The notes under the pieces: model-generated
Told to the model about the DNA's origin: nothing
What the model saw: the letters and a program-made list of their open reading frames with translations, nothing else
The model's database searches: none
Shown here: in pieces, positions 23,944 through 33,248 of the stretch
How positions within the stretch are numbered: position 1 is the first letter of the stretch
Layout: every line of letters begins with the position of its first letter
Position numbers and translations under genes: made by a program
NCBI GenBank assembly: GCA_016771945.1
Contig: QZLF01000004.1
Location: 248,001 to 312,000, forward strand
Source of the DNA: Candidatus Leucobacter sulfamidivorax
GTDB lineage: Bacteria > Actinomycetota > Actinomycetes > Actinomycetales > Microbacteriaceae
Length of the DNA: 64,000 nucleotides
Reading direction: 5' to 3'

Positions 23944-24720
23944 TCAGCCGCCGTTCAGGGGCCGCCAGGCGCTCTCGAGGCCGTCCCGGAAATCGGCGAT
24001 CCGCCCGCGCTCCGGTCCGCCGGTCGGGGTTCCGTCGATGAGGGTCACCGCACGGATGCCGTGCAGCGCGTTCAGCGCCCACACCTCGTGGGACGCGATC
24101 TCGTCCGGAGTGCAGGCGCGCGGCTCGAGCGGGACGCCGCGCCGCTCGGCGATCGCGAGCACCAGCCGTTCGGTCACGCTCTCGACGCGCTCCCGCGACC
24201 GTGCCGTGCAGAGCACCGGGCCGTCCCACCAGACGAGGCTCGTCGTGGCCCCCTCCACCGCGCGGCCGGCCTCGTCGAGCAGCAGCGCCTCGGCGCCGAG
24301 CTCGCGGTTCAGCGCTCCGAGCCGATCGATGTTCGGGCCCTTCAGCCGGGGCGTCGCGAGCCGCACGCCGGGCGCGCTGCGCAGCTCGAGGTCCGTCGTC
24401 AGCGGGGGGAGGGGGCGGATCAGCACGTCGAGCACGGGGTCGCCGCCGGCGCTGCCGTCATCGTCGAGCGGCTCGATCCCGCGCAGCTCGATCCGGGGGA
24501 AGCCGGCGCCGCCGTCCGCGATCCGCCCCGGCACCGTCTCCATGAAGGGCTCGAAGACGAGCCGCCACCATTCCTGGCGCCTCGATCCGTCGAGCAGCCC
24601 CTCGATCGCCGCGGCGACGTCCCTGCGGAAGCGGTCGAAGTGCATCGCCGGCATGCGGGCTTCGGCGACGCCCTCCCGCTCGCGCACGCGGAAGGAGTCG
24701 GCGACGAGCAGCGTTCCCAT
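23944..24720 (-). CDS. pabC: Class IV aminotransferase, probable aminodeoxychorismate lyase
   Basis: 258 aa. Fold-type IV PLP marks: the lysine of LKGPNIDRLGALNREL, EGATTSLVWWDG and SHEVWALNALHGIRAV. The neighbouring divergent gene encodes a chorismate-binding PabB-like enzyme, so conversion of aminodeoxychorismate to p-aminobenzoate for folate is the likely role. A branched-chain or D-amino-acid aminotransferase is the alternative. Confidence 0.75.
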   Translation of the reverse strand: MGTLLVADSFRVREREGVAEARMPAMHFDRFRRDVAAAIEGLLDGSRRQEWWRLVFEPFMETVPGRIADGGAGFPRIELRGIEPLDDDGSAGGDPVLDVLIRPLPPLTTDLELRSAPGVRLATPRLKGPNIDRLGALNRELGAEALLLDEAGRAVEGATTSLVWWDGPVLCTARSRERVESVTERLVLAIAERRGVPLEPRACTPDEIASHEVWALNALHGIRAVTLIDGTPTGGPERGRIADFRDGLESAWRPLNGG

Positions 24721-24875
24721 GCCGCCAGATTAGCCCCAATGCCTTCTCGCAGTCGGTCGTCCTGCGCACTGGGGATCGCCGCTGTCACCCTCGGCGAGAC
24801 GCGGTGCGTCTTTGACCGGCCACGTTGGCCACGGACACGACCTCAAAGCTCGAAAGGCCGGTGATGAACCGTGCC

Positions 24876-24929
24876 GAGAGAAGGAAGATGCAGGTTTCCC
24901 TGCGGAGAAACGTGCGTTCTCCTTCTTTC
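24876..24929 (+). other. Structured leader-like region upstream of pabB
   Basis: The 296 bases between pabC and the pabB start hold no convincing gene. Arms 24876-24885 and 24920-24929 can pair over 10 bp, with a nested GCAGG/CCTGC hairpin at 24890-24903 and a competing GTTTC/GAAAC pairing (24894-24911). The composition is less GC-rich than the neighbours. This could be an RNA element or a gene remnant. Confidence 0.3.
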
Positions 24930-25003
24930 GAGATGCCTCTTGTGCATTGCGGGAAGACCCCGGGGTGGCGTCTCGCCCGGGCGGGCGCCGAAGCCGGAGG
25001 CCC

Positions 25004-25009
25004 TAGGCT
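25004..25009 (+). promoter_or_regulatory. -10 hexamer TAGGCT before pabB
   Basis: TAGGCT ends 7 bases before GTG 25017. It supports this start over the upstream in-frame ATG codons and suggests a leaderless transcript. Confidence 0.45.
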
Positions 25010-25016
25010 GAGAGCC

Positions 25017-26231
25017 GTGGAAGAGCGGGCTGCGTGCGACGCGGGGGAGCGGGCCCGCGCGATGGCGGGCTCGCCGGCCTGGTGCCGCCTCGACTTCGGC
25101 GAGCAGGGGCGCAGCCTCTGCGGGCGGGCGAGCGAGGTGCTCGTCGCCGAACGCGGTCGCGAGCGCGAATTCCTCGCCCGCCTGCGCTCGGAGCTCGGCG
25201 ACTCGGCGGGCTGGGCGGTGGCCCTCTCGTACGAGTTCGGCGCGGCCCTGCTGGGCCTCGAGCCCGCGGCCGACGTCGAGGCGCCGGCCTTCGCGCTGCG
25301 CCTCGACGAGGTGGTCGAGATCGCCGAGGCGGCCGGGGCCGGAGGCGCGGTGCGGCGCGACGATCCCCGCGGTCCGTCGGAGGCGGGCTGGCGCAAGACC
25401 CCGGCCCAGTACCGCGCGGGGGTCGAGGCCTGTCGATCCGCGATCCGCGACGGCAAGGCCTACGTGCTCTGCCTGACCGACACGGCCGAGCCGCCGGTCG
25501 GCCCGGTCGATCCGCTCGCCCTGTACGAGCGGTTGGGCACGGGCGCGGTGCGCGGCGGCGTGATCGTCGCGGGGGAGCGCGCGCTCGTCAGCGCGAGCCC
25601 GGAGCGCTTCCTCAGCGTGCGCGGCGATCGCATCGAGACCCACCCCATCAAGGGCACCCGTCCGCGCGGCGCGACGCCCGAGGCGGACGCGGCGCTCGCC
25701 CGCGAACTCGGCGCAGACCCGAAGGAGCGCGCCGAGAACCTCATGATCGTCGACCTCATGCGCAACGACCTGAGCCGCTTCTGCGTGCCCGGCACGGTCG
25801 AGACCCGCGGCTTCCTGCGGGTCGAGACGCACCCCCACGTGCACCAGCTCGTGAGCACGGTCGCCGGCCGCATCGCCCCGGGACGCGACGTCTACGACGC
25901 GATCGAGGCGTGCTTCCCCGGCGGCTCCATGACGGGGGCGCCGAAGCACCGGGCCGTCGAGATCCTGGCGGGCCTGGAGGCCGCGCCCCGCGGGCTCTAC
26001 TCGGGCTGCTTCGGATGGATCGGCCGCGACGGCGATGCCGAGCTCGCGATGACGATCCGCAGCATCGAGCTGCGCGGTCTCGGAAGCGCGGCGCCGACCG
26101 CGCGCATCGGCGCCGGAGGGGGCGTCACGATCGACTCCGACGCTCGTCGCGAGCAGGAGGAGCGGGACCTCAAGGCGACCCCGCTGCTCGCTGCGCTGCG
26201 CGACGCGGGTCTCAGGCCTCCGCCTCGCTGA
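25017..26231 (+). CDS. pabB: Chorismate-binding enzyme, aminodeoxychorismate synthase component I
   Basis: 404 aa from GTG 25017 (the frame is open further upstream to 24825). Chorismate-enzyme signatures: ALVSASPERFLSVRGD, ETHPIKGTRPRGATP, ERAENLMIVDLMRNDLSR, VHQLVSTVAGRI and the end FPGGSMTGAPKHRAVEI. PIKGTRPR, together with the neighbouring pabC, favours PabB over TrpE, which is encoded separately at 51132. Its last 20 bases overlap the convergent SRPBCC gene. Confidence 0.85.
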   Translation: MEERAACDAGERARAMAGSPAWCRLDFGEQGRSLCGRASEVLVAERGREREFLARLRSELGDSAGWAVALSYEFGAALLGLEPAADVEAPAFALRLDEVVEIAEAAGAGGAVRRDDPRGPSEAGWRKTPAQYRAGVEACRSAIRDGKAYVLCLTDTAEPPVGPVDPLALYERLGTGAVRGGVIVAGERALVSASPERFLSVRGDRIETHPIKGTRPRGATPEADAALARELGADPKERAENLMIVDLMRNDLSRFCVPGTVETRGFLRVETHPHVHQLVSTVAGRIAPGRDVYDAIEACFPGGSMTGAPKHRAVEILAGLEAAPRGLYSGCFGWIGRDGDAELAMTIRSIELRGLGSAAPTARIGAGGGVTIDSDARREQEERDLKATPLLAALRDAGLRPPPR

Positions 26232-26700
26232 GCGCGGCGAGAGCGTCGGTCACCGAGCCCCAGCCGTCGAAGAAGCCGAGCCGCTCGTGCTTGTCCCGGT
26301 CGGCCTCGCTGCCGTGCCGCACGATCACCCGGTAATCGGTGCCCTCGGCGTGCTCCCCGAAGGCGATGTGCGCCGTCATGGCGACGGGGAACGGTCTCGC
26401 GGGGCGCCAGCCGCTGTCGAGCCCGTTGCTGAACACGAGCCGGCGCTCGGGCTCAGCCGCGAGGAAGATCGCGTCGAGGTGCGGGGTGAACAGGGAGCCG
26501 TCCTCGCTCATGCGGGTGACGAAGGCACCGCCCGCCACGGGGTCGAGGCGGTCGATCCGCACCGTGAAGGGCGCGGGGATCCACCACCGCGCGAGACGCT
26601 CGGGGTCGGTCCAGGCCCGCCACACGGTGCTGCGCGGTGCCCGGATCAGCCGGGACAGCGCGAGATCGCGCTCGGGGTCGAACTCGGGTGCTTCGTTCAT
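26212..26700 (-). CDS. SRPBCC (AHSA1-type) domain protein
   Basis: 162 aa, one SRPBCC domain: [46 protein letters not shown] and a C-terminal helix [16 protein letters not shown]. It is a hydrophobic-ligand-binding fold; the ligand is unknown. The start overlaps the stop of an ArsR regulator by 4 bases, a very common ArsR-AHSA1 pairing in actinobacteria. It is co-transcribed from the ArsR promoter. Confidence 0.88.
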   Translation of the reverse strand: MNEAPEFDPERDLALSRLIRAPRSTVWRAWTDPERLARWWIPAPFTVRIDRLDPVAGGAFVTRMSEDGSLFTPHLDAIFLAAEPERRLVFSNGLDSGWRPARPFPVAMTAHIAFGEHAEGTDYRVIVRHGSEADRDKHERLGFFDGWGSVTDALAALSEAEA

Positions 26701-27038
26701 GGTCGCTCCTCGGTGAAGGCCTGCAGGCGGTCGGTGTGGGCCTCCCAGCTGCGCCGCTGCGCGGCCAGCCAGTCGTCGACGAGCGCGAGCCGCTCCCGGT
26801 TCAGCTCGCAGCTGCGGACGCGGCCCGTCTTGCGGGTGCGGATGAGACCGCTCGTCTCGAGCACCCGCAGGTGCTTCATGAAGGAGGGGAGCGCGATCGG
26901 GAAGTCCCGCGCGAGCTCGCTCACGGTGCCGGGCCCCGCGCCGAGCCGGTGCACGACGGCGCGTCTCGTCGGATCGGCGAGAGCGGCGAAGACCCGATTC
27001 GCCTCCCCGCGATCGGGTTCGGCCCAATAGTTATCCAT
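26697..27038 (-). CDS. ArsR-family transcriptional regulator
   Basis: 113 aa. Winged helix: [20 protein letters not shown], then [19 protein letters not shown] and [19 protein letters not shown]. No metal-site cysteines, so it is of the non-metal type that pairs with SRPBCC proteins. It likely represses its own two-gene operon. The start at 27038 ([10 protein letters not shown]) is preceded by an AT-rich promoter-like stretch (ATACTTAGCTTT). It diverges from leuS. Confidence 0.9.
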   Translation of the reverse strand: MDNYWAEPDRGEANRVFAALADPTRRAVVHRLGAGPGTVSELARDFPIALPSFMKHLRVLETSGLIRTRKTGRVRSCELNRERLALVDDWLAAQRRSWEAHTDRLQAFTEERP

Positions 27039-27170
27039 AAAGCTAAGTATTGCCCGCCCGGCGTCCGCGCGCAAGCCCCGCCCGTGCGGCTTCGGGGCGC
27101 CGGCGCGGTATTCTTGATCGATGTGCGCGTCCGCGGCTCGCGGGCGCGATTCCGATGTGTCGAGGTGAGT

Positions 27171-29711
27171 GTGAGCGAGCAGCAGGCGGGCGAGACGGTC
27201 GAGACCGGCGCCGTGGGCTACGACTTCCGGGCGATCCAGGATCGCTGGCTTCCCGTGTGGGAGGAGATGAGACCCTTCGAGGTCCGCGAGGGCGGATCCG
27301 AGGGGCGCAAGCCGAAGAAGTACGTGCTCGACATGTTCCCCTACCCCTCGGGCGATCTGCACATGGGCCACGCCGAGGCGTTCTGCTTCGGCGACGTGCT
27401 CGCGCGCTACTGGCGCGGTCGGGGCTACGAGGTGCTGCACCCCATCGGCTGGGACTCCTTCGGGCTGCCCGCCGAGAACGCCGCCATCAAGCGGGGCGTC
27501 GATCCGCGCGAGTGGACCTACGCCAACATCGCCCAGCAGAAGGCCTCGTTCCGCGTCTACGCGCCCTCCTTCGACTGGAGCCGGGTGCTGCACACGAGCG
27601 ACCCCGAGTACTACAAGTGGAACCAGTGGCTCTTCCTGAAGCTCTACGAGAAGGGCCTCGCCTACCGCAAGGCGAGCTGGGTGAACTGGGATCCGGTGGA
27701 TCAGACCGTGCTCGCGAACGAGCAGGTGCTGCCCGACGGGACCTCCGAGCGCTCCGGCGCGATGGTCGTGAAGAAGAAGCTGACCCAGTGGTACTTCCGC
27801 ATCACGGACTACGCGGATCGCCTGCTCGACGACCTCGACTCCCTCGAGGGCCAGTGGCCCGCGAAGGTGCTGAACATGCAGCGCAACTGGATCGGGCGCT
27901 CGCAGGGCGCCGAGGTGGAGTTCGAGATCGAGGGCCGCGAGGCGAAGGTGCCCGTCTTCACGACGCGCCCCGACACGCTCTACGGCGCGACCTTCATGGT
28001 CGTCGCGCCCGACAGCGACCTCGCCGCCGAGCTCGCGGCCAGCGCCTCGCCCGAGGTGCGCATGCAGTTCCAGGAATATCTCGCGGAGACCCAGAAGCAG
28101 AGCGAGATCGACCGCCAGAACGCGGATCGGCCGAAGACCGGCGTCTTCCTCGACCACTTCGCGATCAATCCGGTGAACGGCGAGCGCATTCCCGTCTGGG
28201 CATCCGACTACGTGCTGGCAGACTACGGACACGGCGCCATCATGGCCGTCCCTGCGCACGACCAGCGCGACCTCGACTTCGCCCTGAGGTTCGAGCTGCC
28301 GGTGCGGGTCGTGGTCGACGTGCGGGACGAGGCGGGGGAGCCGCTGCCCGATCCCGCGGTCAGCGGCGCCGCAACGGCGGGCGACGGCGTGCTCGTGAAC
28401 TCCGGCCCGCTCGACGGGCTGCGCAAGGAGGCGGCGATCCGGCGCGCCATCGAGGTGCTCGAGGAGCGCGGCACCGGTCGGGCCGCCAAGACCTATCGCC
28501 TGCGCGACTGGCTGATCTCGCGGCAGCGCTACTGGGGCACGCCGATCCCGATCCTGCACGGCACCGGCGAGCACGAGGGCGAGATGCGTCCGGTCGCCGA
28601 GGCCGAGCTGCCCGTTCGCCTCCCGGACCCCGCCGGGCTCGACCTGAAGCCGAAGGGCTCCTCGCCGCTCGGCGCCGCCACCGAGTGGGCGACCGTCGCC
28701 GACGCCTCGGGCGATGCGTGGTTGCGCGACCCCGACACGATGGACACCTTCGTCGACAGCTCCTGGTACTACCTGCGCTTCCTCTCGGCGCAGGACGACA
28801 CCCGGGCCTTCGACCCCGAGCTCGCGAGGCGCTGGGGGCCCATCGACCAGTACGCGGGCGGGGTCGAGCACGCGATCCTGCACCTGCTCTACTCGCGCTT
28901 CATCACGAAGGTGCTGCACGACCTCGGCTACCTCGACTTCGAGGAGCCGTTCACCGCGCTGCTGAACCAGGGCATGGTGCTGCAGGACGGCGCCAAGATG
29001 TCGAAGTCGAAGGGCAACCTCGTCGAGTTCGCCTCCGAGCTGCGCGACCACGGCGCCGATGCACTGCGGGTGACGCTCGCCTTCGCGGGGCCGCCCGAGG
29101 ACGACATCGACTGGGCCGACGTGTCGGTGCAGGGCTCGGCGAAGTTCCTGGCGCGCGCCTGGCGCGTCGCGGGCGACGTCTCGTCCGCTCCCGGCATCGA
29201 CTTCGCCTCGGGAGATGCCGAGCTGCGCCGGCACACGCATCACCTGCTCGCCGACGCCCCCGGACTCGTCGAGCAGTACAAGTTCAACGTCGTCGTCGCG
29301 CGCCTCATGGACCAGGTGAACGTGACGCGCAAGGCGATCGACTCGGGCGTCGGCGGCGCGGATCCCGCGGTGCGGGAGTCGGCCGAGGCGATCGCGGTCA
29401 TCCTGTCGCTCTTCGCGCCGTACGCCGCCGAGGACATGTGGGCGCGGCTCGGGCACGAGCCGACCGTTGCACTCGTGGAGTGGCCCGCCGCCGATCCCTC
29501 GCTGCTCGTGGAGGACGAGGTCACGATGGTCGTGCAGGTCGACGGCAAGGTGCGGGATCGCCTCACCCTGCCCGCCTCGGTCTCCGAGGGCGAGGCGGAG
29601 GCCGCGGCCCGCGCCTCCGCGGCCGTGCAGCGCGCGATCGGCGATCGTCAGATCGTGAACGTCGTGGTGCGGGTGCCGAAGATCGTGAGCATCGCGACGA
29701 AGCCGGCGTAA
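27171..29711 (+). CDS. leuS: Leucyl-tRNA synthetase
   Basis: 846 aa from GTG 27171, with GAGG upstream. HIGH motif in [12 protein letters not shown], the class I editing domain ([19 protein letters not shown]) and KMSKS in [12 protein letters not shown], plus a C-terminal domain ending [15 protein letters not shown]. It charges tRNA-Leu. Length and motifs are complete, so it is a normal essential gene. A very long open frame in another phase overlaps it and is an artefact. Confidence 0.97.
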   Translation: MSEQQAGETVETGAVGYDFRAIQDRWLPVWEEMRPFEVREGGSEGRKPKKYVLDMFPYPSGDLHMGHAEAFCFGDVLARYWRGRGYEVLHPIGWDSFGLPAENAAIKRGVDPREWTYANIAQQKASFRVYAPSFDWSRVLHTSDPEYYKWNQWLFLKLYEKGLAYRKASWVNWDPVDQTVLANEQVLPDGTSERSGAMVVKKKLTQWYFRITDYADRLLDDLDSLEGQWPAKVLNMQRNWIGRSQGAEVEFEIEGREAKVPVFTTRPDTLYGATFMVVAPDSDLAAELAASASPEVRMQFQEYLAETQKQSEIDRQNADRPKTGVFLDHFAINPVNGERIPVWASDYVLADYGHGAIMAVPAHDQRDLDFALRFELPVRVVVDVRDEAGEPLPDPAVSGAATAGDGVLVNSGPLDGLRKEAAIRRAIEVLEERGTGRAAKTYRLRDWLISRQRYWGTPIPILHGTGEHEGEMRPVAEAELPVRLPDPAGLDLKPKGSSPLGAATEWATVADASGDAWLRDPDTMDTFVDSSWYYLRFLSAQDDTRAFDPELARRWGPIDQYAGGVEHAILHLLYSRFITKVLHDLGYLDFEEPFTALLNQGMVLQDGAKMSKSKGNLVEFASELRDHGADALRVTLAFAGPPEDDIDWADVSVQGSAKFLARAWRVAGDVSSAPGIDFASGDAELRRHTHHLLADAPGLVEQYKFNVVVARLMDQVNVTRKAIDSGVGGADPAVRESAEAIAVILSLFAPYAAEDMWARLGHEPTVALVEWPAADPSLLVEDEVTMVVQVDGKVRDRLTLPASVSEGEAEAAARASAAVQRAIGDRQIVNVVVRVPKIVSIATKPA

Positions 29712-29831
29712 CCCGTCCCCGCCGGCGCCGCGGCGGTTCCCGTTCGCCGTGCACAGGCGTGATCCGGCTGGGAGTCCGCCCGTTTCTCCGCAGATCGTCC
29801 CTTGACGCCGTTCGAGGCCGGTGCGCCTGCC

Positions 29832-29837
29832 TAGCCT
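29832..29837 (+). promoter_or_regulatory. -10 hexamer TAGCCT before comEA
   Basis: TAGCCT ends 6 bases before the comEA ATG. A TTGACG at 29802 is too far upstream to be its -35 box. Confidence 0.4.
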
Positions 29838-29843
29838 GGCCGC

Positions 29844-30695
29844 ATGGCGCTCCTCGAATCTCGCGAATCGGTCTTCCGCGGCGGGTCGACGTGGTCCCGG
29901 GAGGTCTCCGGGAGCGGCGAGACCCCGCGCCTGCGGTGGGGAGCGGTACCCGAGCCGGCCGCCCCCGCGACCCTCCCGCGCGAACCGCTTCAATCGTTCG
30001 AACCGCTCGAACCGCTCGAACCGCTCGAAGAGGCGGACTGGCGGCCCGCGCCGACCCTGCGAGAGCGATTGCTGCGAGCGGTCGGCACGCCCTTCGCGAT
30101 CGGCGCCGTGCTCTTCGTCGGTGCGATCATCGGCGCCGTCGTGCTCGTGGCGGTGCAGCCGCACACGCCCGAGCCCGACCTCGCCGCCCCGGTGGTCGAA
30201 GCCGAGATCGGATCGGCCTCGGTCGATGCAGGGGTCGAGACCGGAGAAGAGGCCTCCCCGGCACCGGTACTGCTCGTCCACGTCGTGGGCGAGGTGCGCT
30301 CGCCCGGGGTGGTGGAGCTCGAGGGCGGCGCGCGGGTGAGGGATGCGATCGAGGCGGCCGGCGGTGCGACGGAGCTGGCCGTGCTCGCCGGAGTCAATCT
30401 CGCCAGACTGCTGACCGACGGCGAGCAGATCGTCGTGCCGAACGCCGAGACGGCGGAGGCCGCAGCGGCGGGCGCTCCGGGTGCGGGCGTCGCCGGAGCC
30501 CCGGGGCCGGTGAGCCTCAACGCCGCGGATGCGGCCGCGCTCGAGACGCTTCCGGGGGTCGGCCCCGCGCTCGCGCAGCGGATCCTCGCCTGGCGGGCGG
30601 CGAACGGCGCCTTCTCGAGCGTCGAGCAGCTGCTGGAGATCTCCGGCATCGGGCAGAAGACGTTCGAGGGGCTGCGGGAGTCGGTGACGCTGTGA
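29844..30695 (+). CDS. comEA: ComEA-like DNA-binding competence protein
   Basis: 283 aa. A cytosolic N-terminus of about 80 residues holds a short tandem repeat (EPLEPLEPLEE), then one membrane helix (FAIGAVLFVGAIIGAVVLVAV), a SLBB-type domain (VHVVGEVRSPGVVELEGGAR) and C-terminal helix-hairpin-helix motifs (LNAADAAALETLPGVGPALA and LLEISGIGQKTFEGL). The protein binds incoming DNA outside the membrane. Its stop overlaps comEC by 3 bases. Confidence 0.92.
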   Translation: MALLESRESVFRGGSTWSREVSGSGETPRLRWGAVPEPAAPATLPREPLQSFEPLEPLEPLEEADWRPAPTLRERLLRAVGTPFAIGAVLFVGAIIGAVVLVAVQPHTPEPDLAAPVVEAEIGSASVDAGVETGEEASPAPVLLVHVVGEVRSPGVVELEGGARVRDAIEAAGGATELAVLAGVNLARLLTDGEQIVVPNAETAEAAAAGAPGAGVAGAPGPVSLNAADAAALETLPGVGPALAQRILAWRAANGAFSSVEQLLEISGIGQKTFEGLRESVTL

Positions 30696-33238
30696 ATCGC
30701 CCGGCGCCCCTCATACCCCGGCAGCGCTCCCCGCCGGGTGCCTGGCGACTGCTCCTTCCCGCTCTCGCGGCGTGGGGATTCGCGGCATGCGCGGTGACGA
30801 TCACCGGGCTCGCGGGTCCGGTCCTGTGGATCGCGGCGGTCTGCGGCACGGTGATCTGCGCGGCGGCGGCCTGCGGCGCGGTGCTCGGGGCGGGCGCGGT
30901 GGGGCTCCGGGTCGGTGCTGGCCGGCAGCGGCGCCCCGGCGCGGCGGGGCGGCGGTTCGCGGGTGCGGTGCTGCTGCTCTGCGCGGTGCTGCTGCTCATC
31001 GGGACGCGGATCGCGCTCGGCGAGTACGCTCGGGCGGATCCGGGGTTCTCCGCGGCCGCCGAGCGCGGGGCGACGATCGAGTTCACCGCGGTGCTCGCGG
31101 GATTCCCCGAATCCCGGGTCTCCGAGTTCGGGGAGCGACGCTGGGTGCGGGCCACGGCGGACACCGGTCGGGGCGGGGTGCCGGTGCTGCTCTGGCTGGG
31201 GGACGAGCCGGGAACCGCGCCCGATGCGGAGTGGGCGCCGGGCACCCGGGTCTCGGTGCGCGGCGAGCCGGAGCGATTCGACGCAGGGGGCAGCGCCGCC
31301 TACGGCGTCGCCGTGCGGCGGATCGATGCGGATCCGCCCGCGGACTGGAGCCTCGCCGGCGCCGGCGCGATCGCCGCCCATCTCAGGCTCGGCCTGCGCG
31401 ATGCCGCGGCCGGCGCGCCCGGTGCGGAGCTGGTGCCGGGCTTCGCGGTGGGCGACACCTCGCTCGTGCCCGAGCCGCTCGACCGTGCGATGCGGGAGAG
31501 CTCGCTCGCGCACCTCGTCGCGGTCTCGGGCGCGAACTGCGCGCTGATCACGGGCGCGGTCGTCTGGCTACTCGCGCGCCTCGGGGTGGGGAGACGGCTG
31601 CGCACGGCGGCGGCGGGCTGCGGCCTCGCCGCGTTCCTCGTGGTCGTCGGGCCCGACGCGAGCGTGCAGCGCGCCGCTGTGATGGCCGCCGCGCTGCTCG
31701 CCGCGGGTTTCGGGGGCCGCCGGGCCGCCGCGCTGCCGGCGCTCGGGCTCGCGATCCTCGTGCTGCTCCTGGCCGACCCCTGGCAGGCGCTGCAGCCGGG
31801 CTTCGCACTCTCGGTCGTGGCGACAGGCGGCATCCTCCTGGGAGCGACCCCGCTGGCGCGCGTGCTCCAGCGGCGCACCCGCCTGCCCCGCGTGCTCGCG
31901 CTGCCCGTCGCCGTGGCCCTGGCCGCCCAGCTCGCCTGCGGGCCGCTGCTCCTGCTGCTGCAGCCGGGCATCCCGGCGGTCGGGGTGCTCGCCAACGTGC
32001 TCGCGGCGCCCGCGGCCCCGCTCGGCACCGGCCTCGGCCTCGTGGTGGCGGTCACCGCCCCCTGGAGCCCGGGCCTCGCGCATCTCGCGACGGTGGTCGC
32101 GGCGCTGCCAGCCCGCTGGGTCGCGGCGACCGCCGAGGTCTCCGGCGCCCTGCCGCTGGCGCGCTGGCACTGGCCGGAGGGCTGGCCGGGGGCGCTGCTG
32201 CTCGCCGCCTGCGAGGGCGCGCTGCTCCTGGCCTGGGCCCTGCGCCGGGGCCGGCTCGCGCTGCCCGGCGGCCTCGTCGCGCCCCTCAGGCGGCCGTGGC
32301 ACGAGAGGCCCCGGACTCCGCGCGGGGTGCGCGTCGCCGCGGCGGTGCTCCTCGGCACCGGACTCGGTCTCTTCGTCGCGACCACGCTCGCGGCGCCCCT
32401 CGCGCAGCGCGCGGCGGATCCCGCGGGCTGGGCGGTCGTCGCCTGCGACGTCGGCCAGGGTGACGCGCTGCTGCTGCGAGACCCCTCGCGGCCGTCGCGG
32501 GTCGTGCTGGTCGACACGGGAGACGATCCCGAGGCGCTCGGCGCCTGCCTCGACCGCTTCGGCGTCGATCGCGTCTCGCTGCTGGTGCTCAGCCACGACG
32601 ACCGCGACCACGTCGGCGCGCTGGGCTCCGTGATCGACCGGGTCGACGAGGCGCTCATCGCCCCGACGGTGCGCGGGGAGCGGGACGAGGATCGGCCCGT
32701 GGTCCGGAGCCTGCGGAGCGCCGGCGTGCCCTACCGGATCGGAGCGGCGGGGCAGAGCGGATCCGCCGTCGATGCCGGCATCGACGCCGAGGCCGGCGGC
32801 CTCGCCTGGGAGGTGCTCGCCCCGGCCGCGGGCGCCGAGCCCGCCGACACCAACGCGGCGAGCCTCGTGCTCCGGGTCGATGCCGGCGGCGTCTCGGTGC
32901 TGCTGCTCGCCGACACCGGCCTCGACGAGCAGACGGCGCTGCTGCGGAGCGGTGCGGAGCTGCGCGCCGAGGTGCTGAAGGTCGCCCACCACGGCTCGCG
33001 CGACCAGGATCCCGAGCTGCCGGGCGTGGTCGGTGCCGTGTGGGCGCTCGTCTCCGTCGGCGCGGGCAACCGCTATGGGCATCCCGCCGACGAGACGCTG
33101 GCGGGTCTCGCGATGGCCGGGACGCGCACGCTCCGCACGGATCTGCAGGGGTCGATCGCGCTGATCCCGGGCGATGGCGGCGAGATCGAGGCCTGGGTCG
33201 AGCGCAGCGAGCGCTCCGATGTCGGCGGTGCGCCCTAA
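30692..33238 (+). CDS. comEC: ComEC/Rec2 DNA-uptake channel
   Basis: 848 aa from GTG overlapping the comEA stop. Several N-terminal membrane helices, an OB-like region, the competence domain (SSLAHLVAVSGANCALIT) and a C-terminal metallo-beta-lactamase domain with CDVGQGDALLLRDP, VDTGDDP, LVLSHDDRDHVGAL and LKVAHHGSRDQ. It forms the channel for single-stranded DNA, and the MBL domain may degrade the other strand. The set comEA-comEC-holA is a standard actinobacterial order. Confidence 0.94.
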   Translation: MNRPAPLIPRQRSPPGAWRLLLPALAAWGFAACAVTITGLAGPVLWIAAVCGTVICAAAACGAVLGAGAVGLRVGAGRQRRPGAAGRRFAGAVLLLCAVLLLIGTRIALGEYARADPGFSAAAERGATIEFTAVLAGFPESRVSEFGERRWVRATADTGRGGVPVLLWLGDEPGTAPDAEWAPGTRVSVRGEPERFDAGGSAAYGVAVRRIDADPPADWSLAGAGAIAAHLRLGLRDAAAGAPGAELVPGFAVGDTSLVPEPLDRAMRESSLAHLVAVSGANCALITGAVVWLLARLGVGRRLRTAAAGCGLAAFLVVVGPDASVQRAAVMAAALLAAGFGGRRAAALPALGLAILVLLLADPWQALQPGFALSVVATGGILLGATPLARVLQRRTRLPRVLALPVAVALAAQLACGPLLLLLQPGIPAVGVLANVLAAPAAPLGTGLGLVVAVTAPWSPGLAHLATVVAALPARWVAATAEVSGALPLARWHWPEGWPGALLLAACEGALLLAWALRRGRLALPGGLVAPLRRPWHERPRTPRGVRVAAAVLLGTGLGLFVATTLAAPLAQRAADPAGWAVVACDVGQGDALLLRDPSRPSRVVLVDTGDDPEALGACLDRFGVDRVSLLVLSHDDRDHVGALGSVIDRVDEALIAPTVRGERDEDRPVVRSLRSAGVPYRIGAAGQSGSAVDAGIDAEAGGLAWEVLAPAAGAEPADTNAASLVLRVDAGGVSVLLLADTGLDEQTALLRSGAELRAEVLKVAHHGSRDQDPELPGVVGAVWALVSVGAGNRYGHPADETLAGLAMAGTRTLRTDLQGSIALIPGDGGEIEAWVERSERSDVGGAP

Positions 33239-33241
33239 GCT
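33236..33241 (+). promoter_or_regulatory. -10 hexamer TAAGCT before holA
   Basis: TAAGCT overlaps the comEC stop and ends 7 bases before GTG 33249. Together with the lack of a Shine-Dalgarno it supports that start. Confidence 0.4.
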
Positions 33242-33248
33242 TGAGGGC

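Noticed and set aside
24785-25456. Minus-strand open frame across the pabB 5' region
   Set aside because: Most of it is antisense to pabB. Its 3' part lies in the unexplained gap but shows no recognisable domain or ribosome site.
26697-30281. Minus-strand open frame of over 1,100 codons opposite leuS
   Set aside because: Antisense shadow of leuS. Only its end (26697-27038), with the ArsR helix-turn-helix, is a gene.
27050-30691. Very long plus-strand open frame overlapping leuS and comEA
   Set aside because: It is in a different phase from leuS and comEA, is rich in Arg/Ala/Gly, and exists only because stop codons are rare at this GC content. Only the part from 30692 (comEC) is real.
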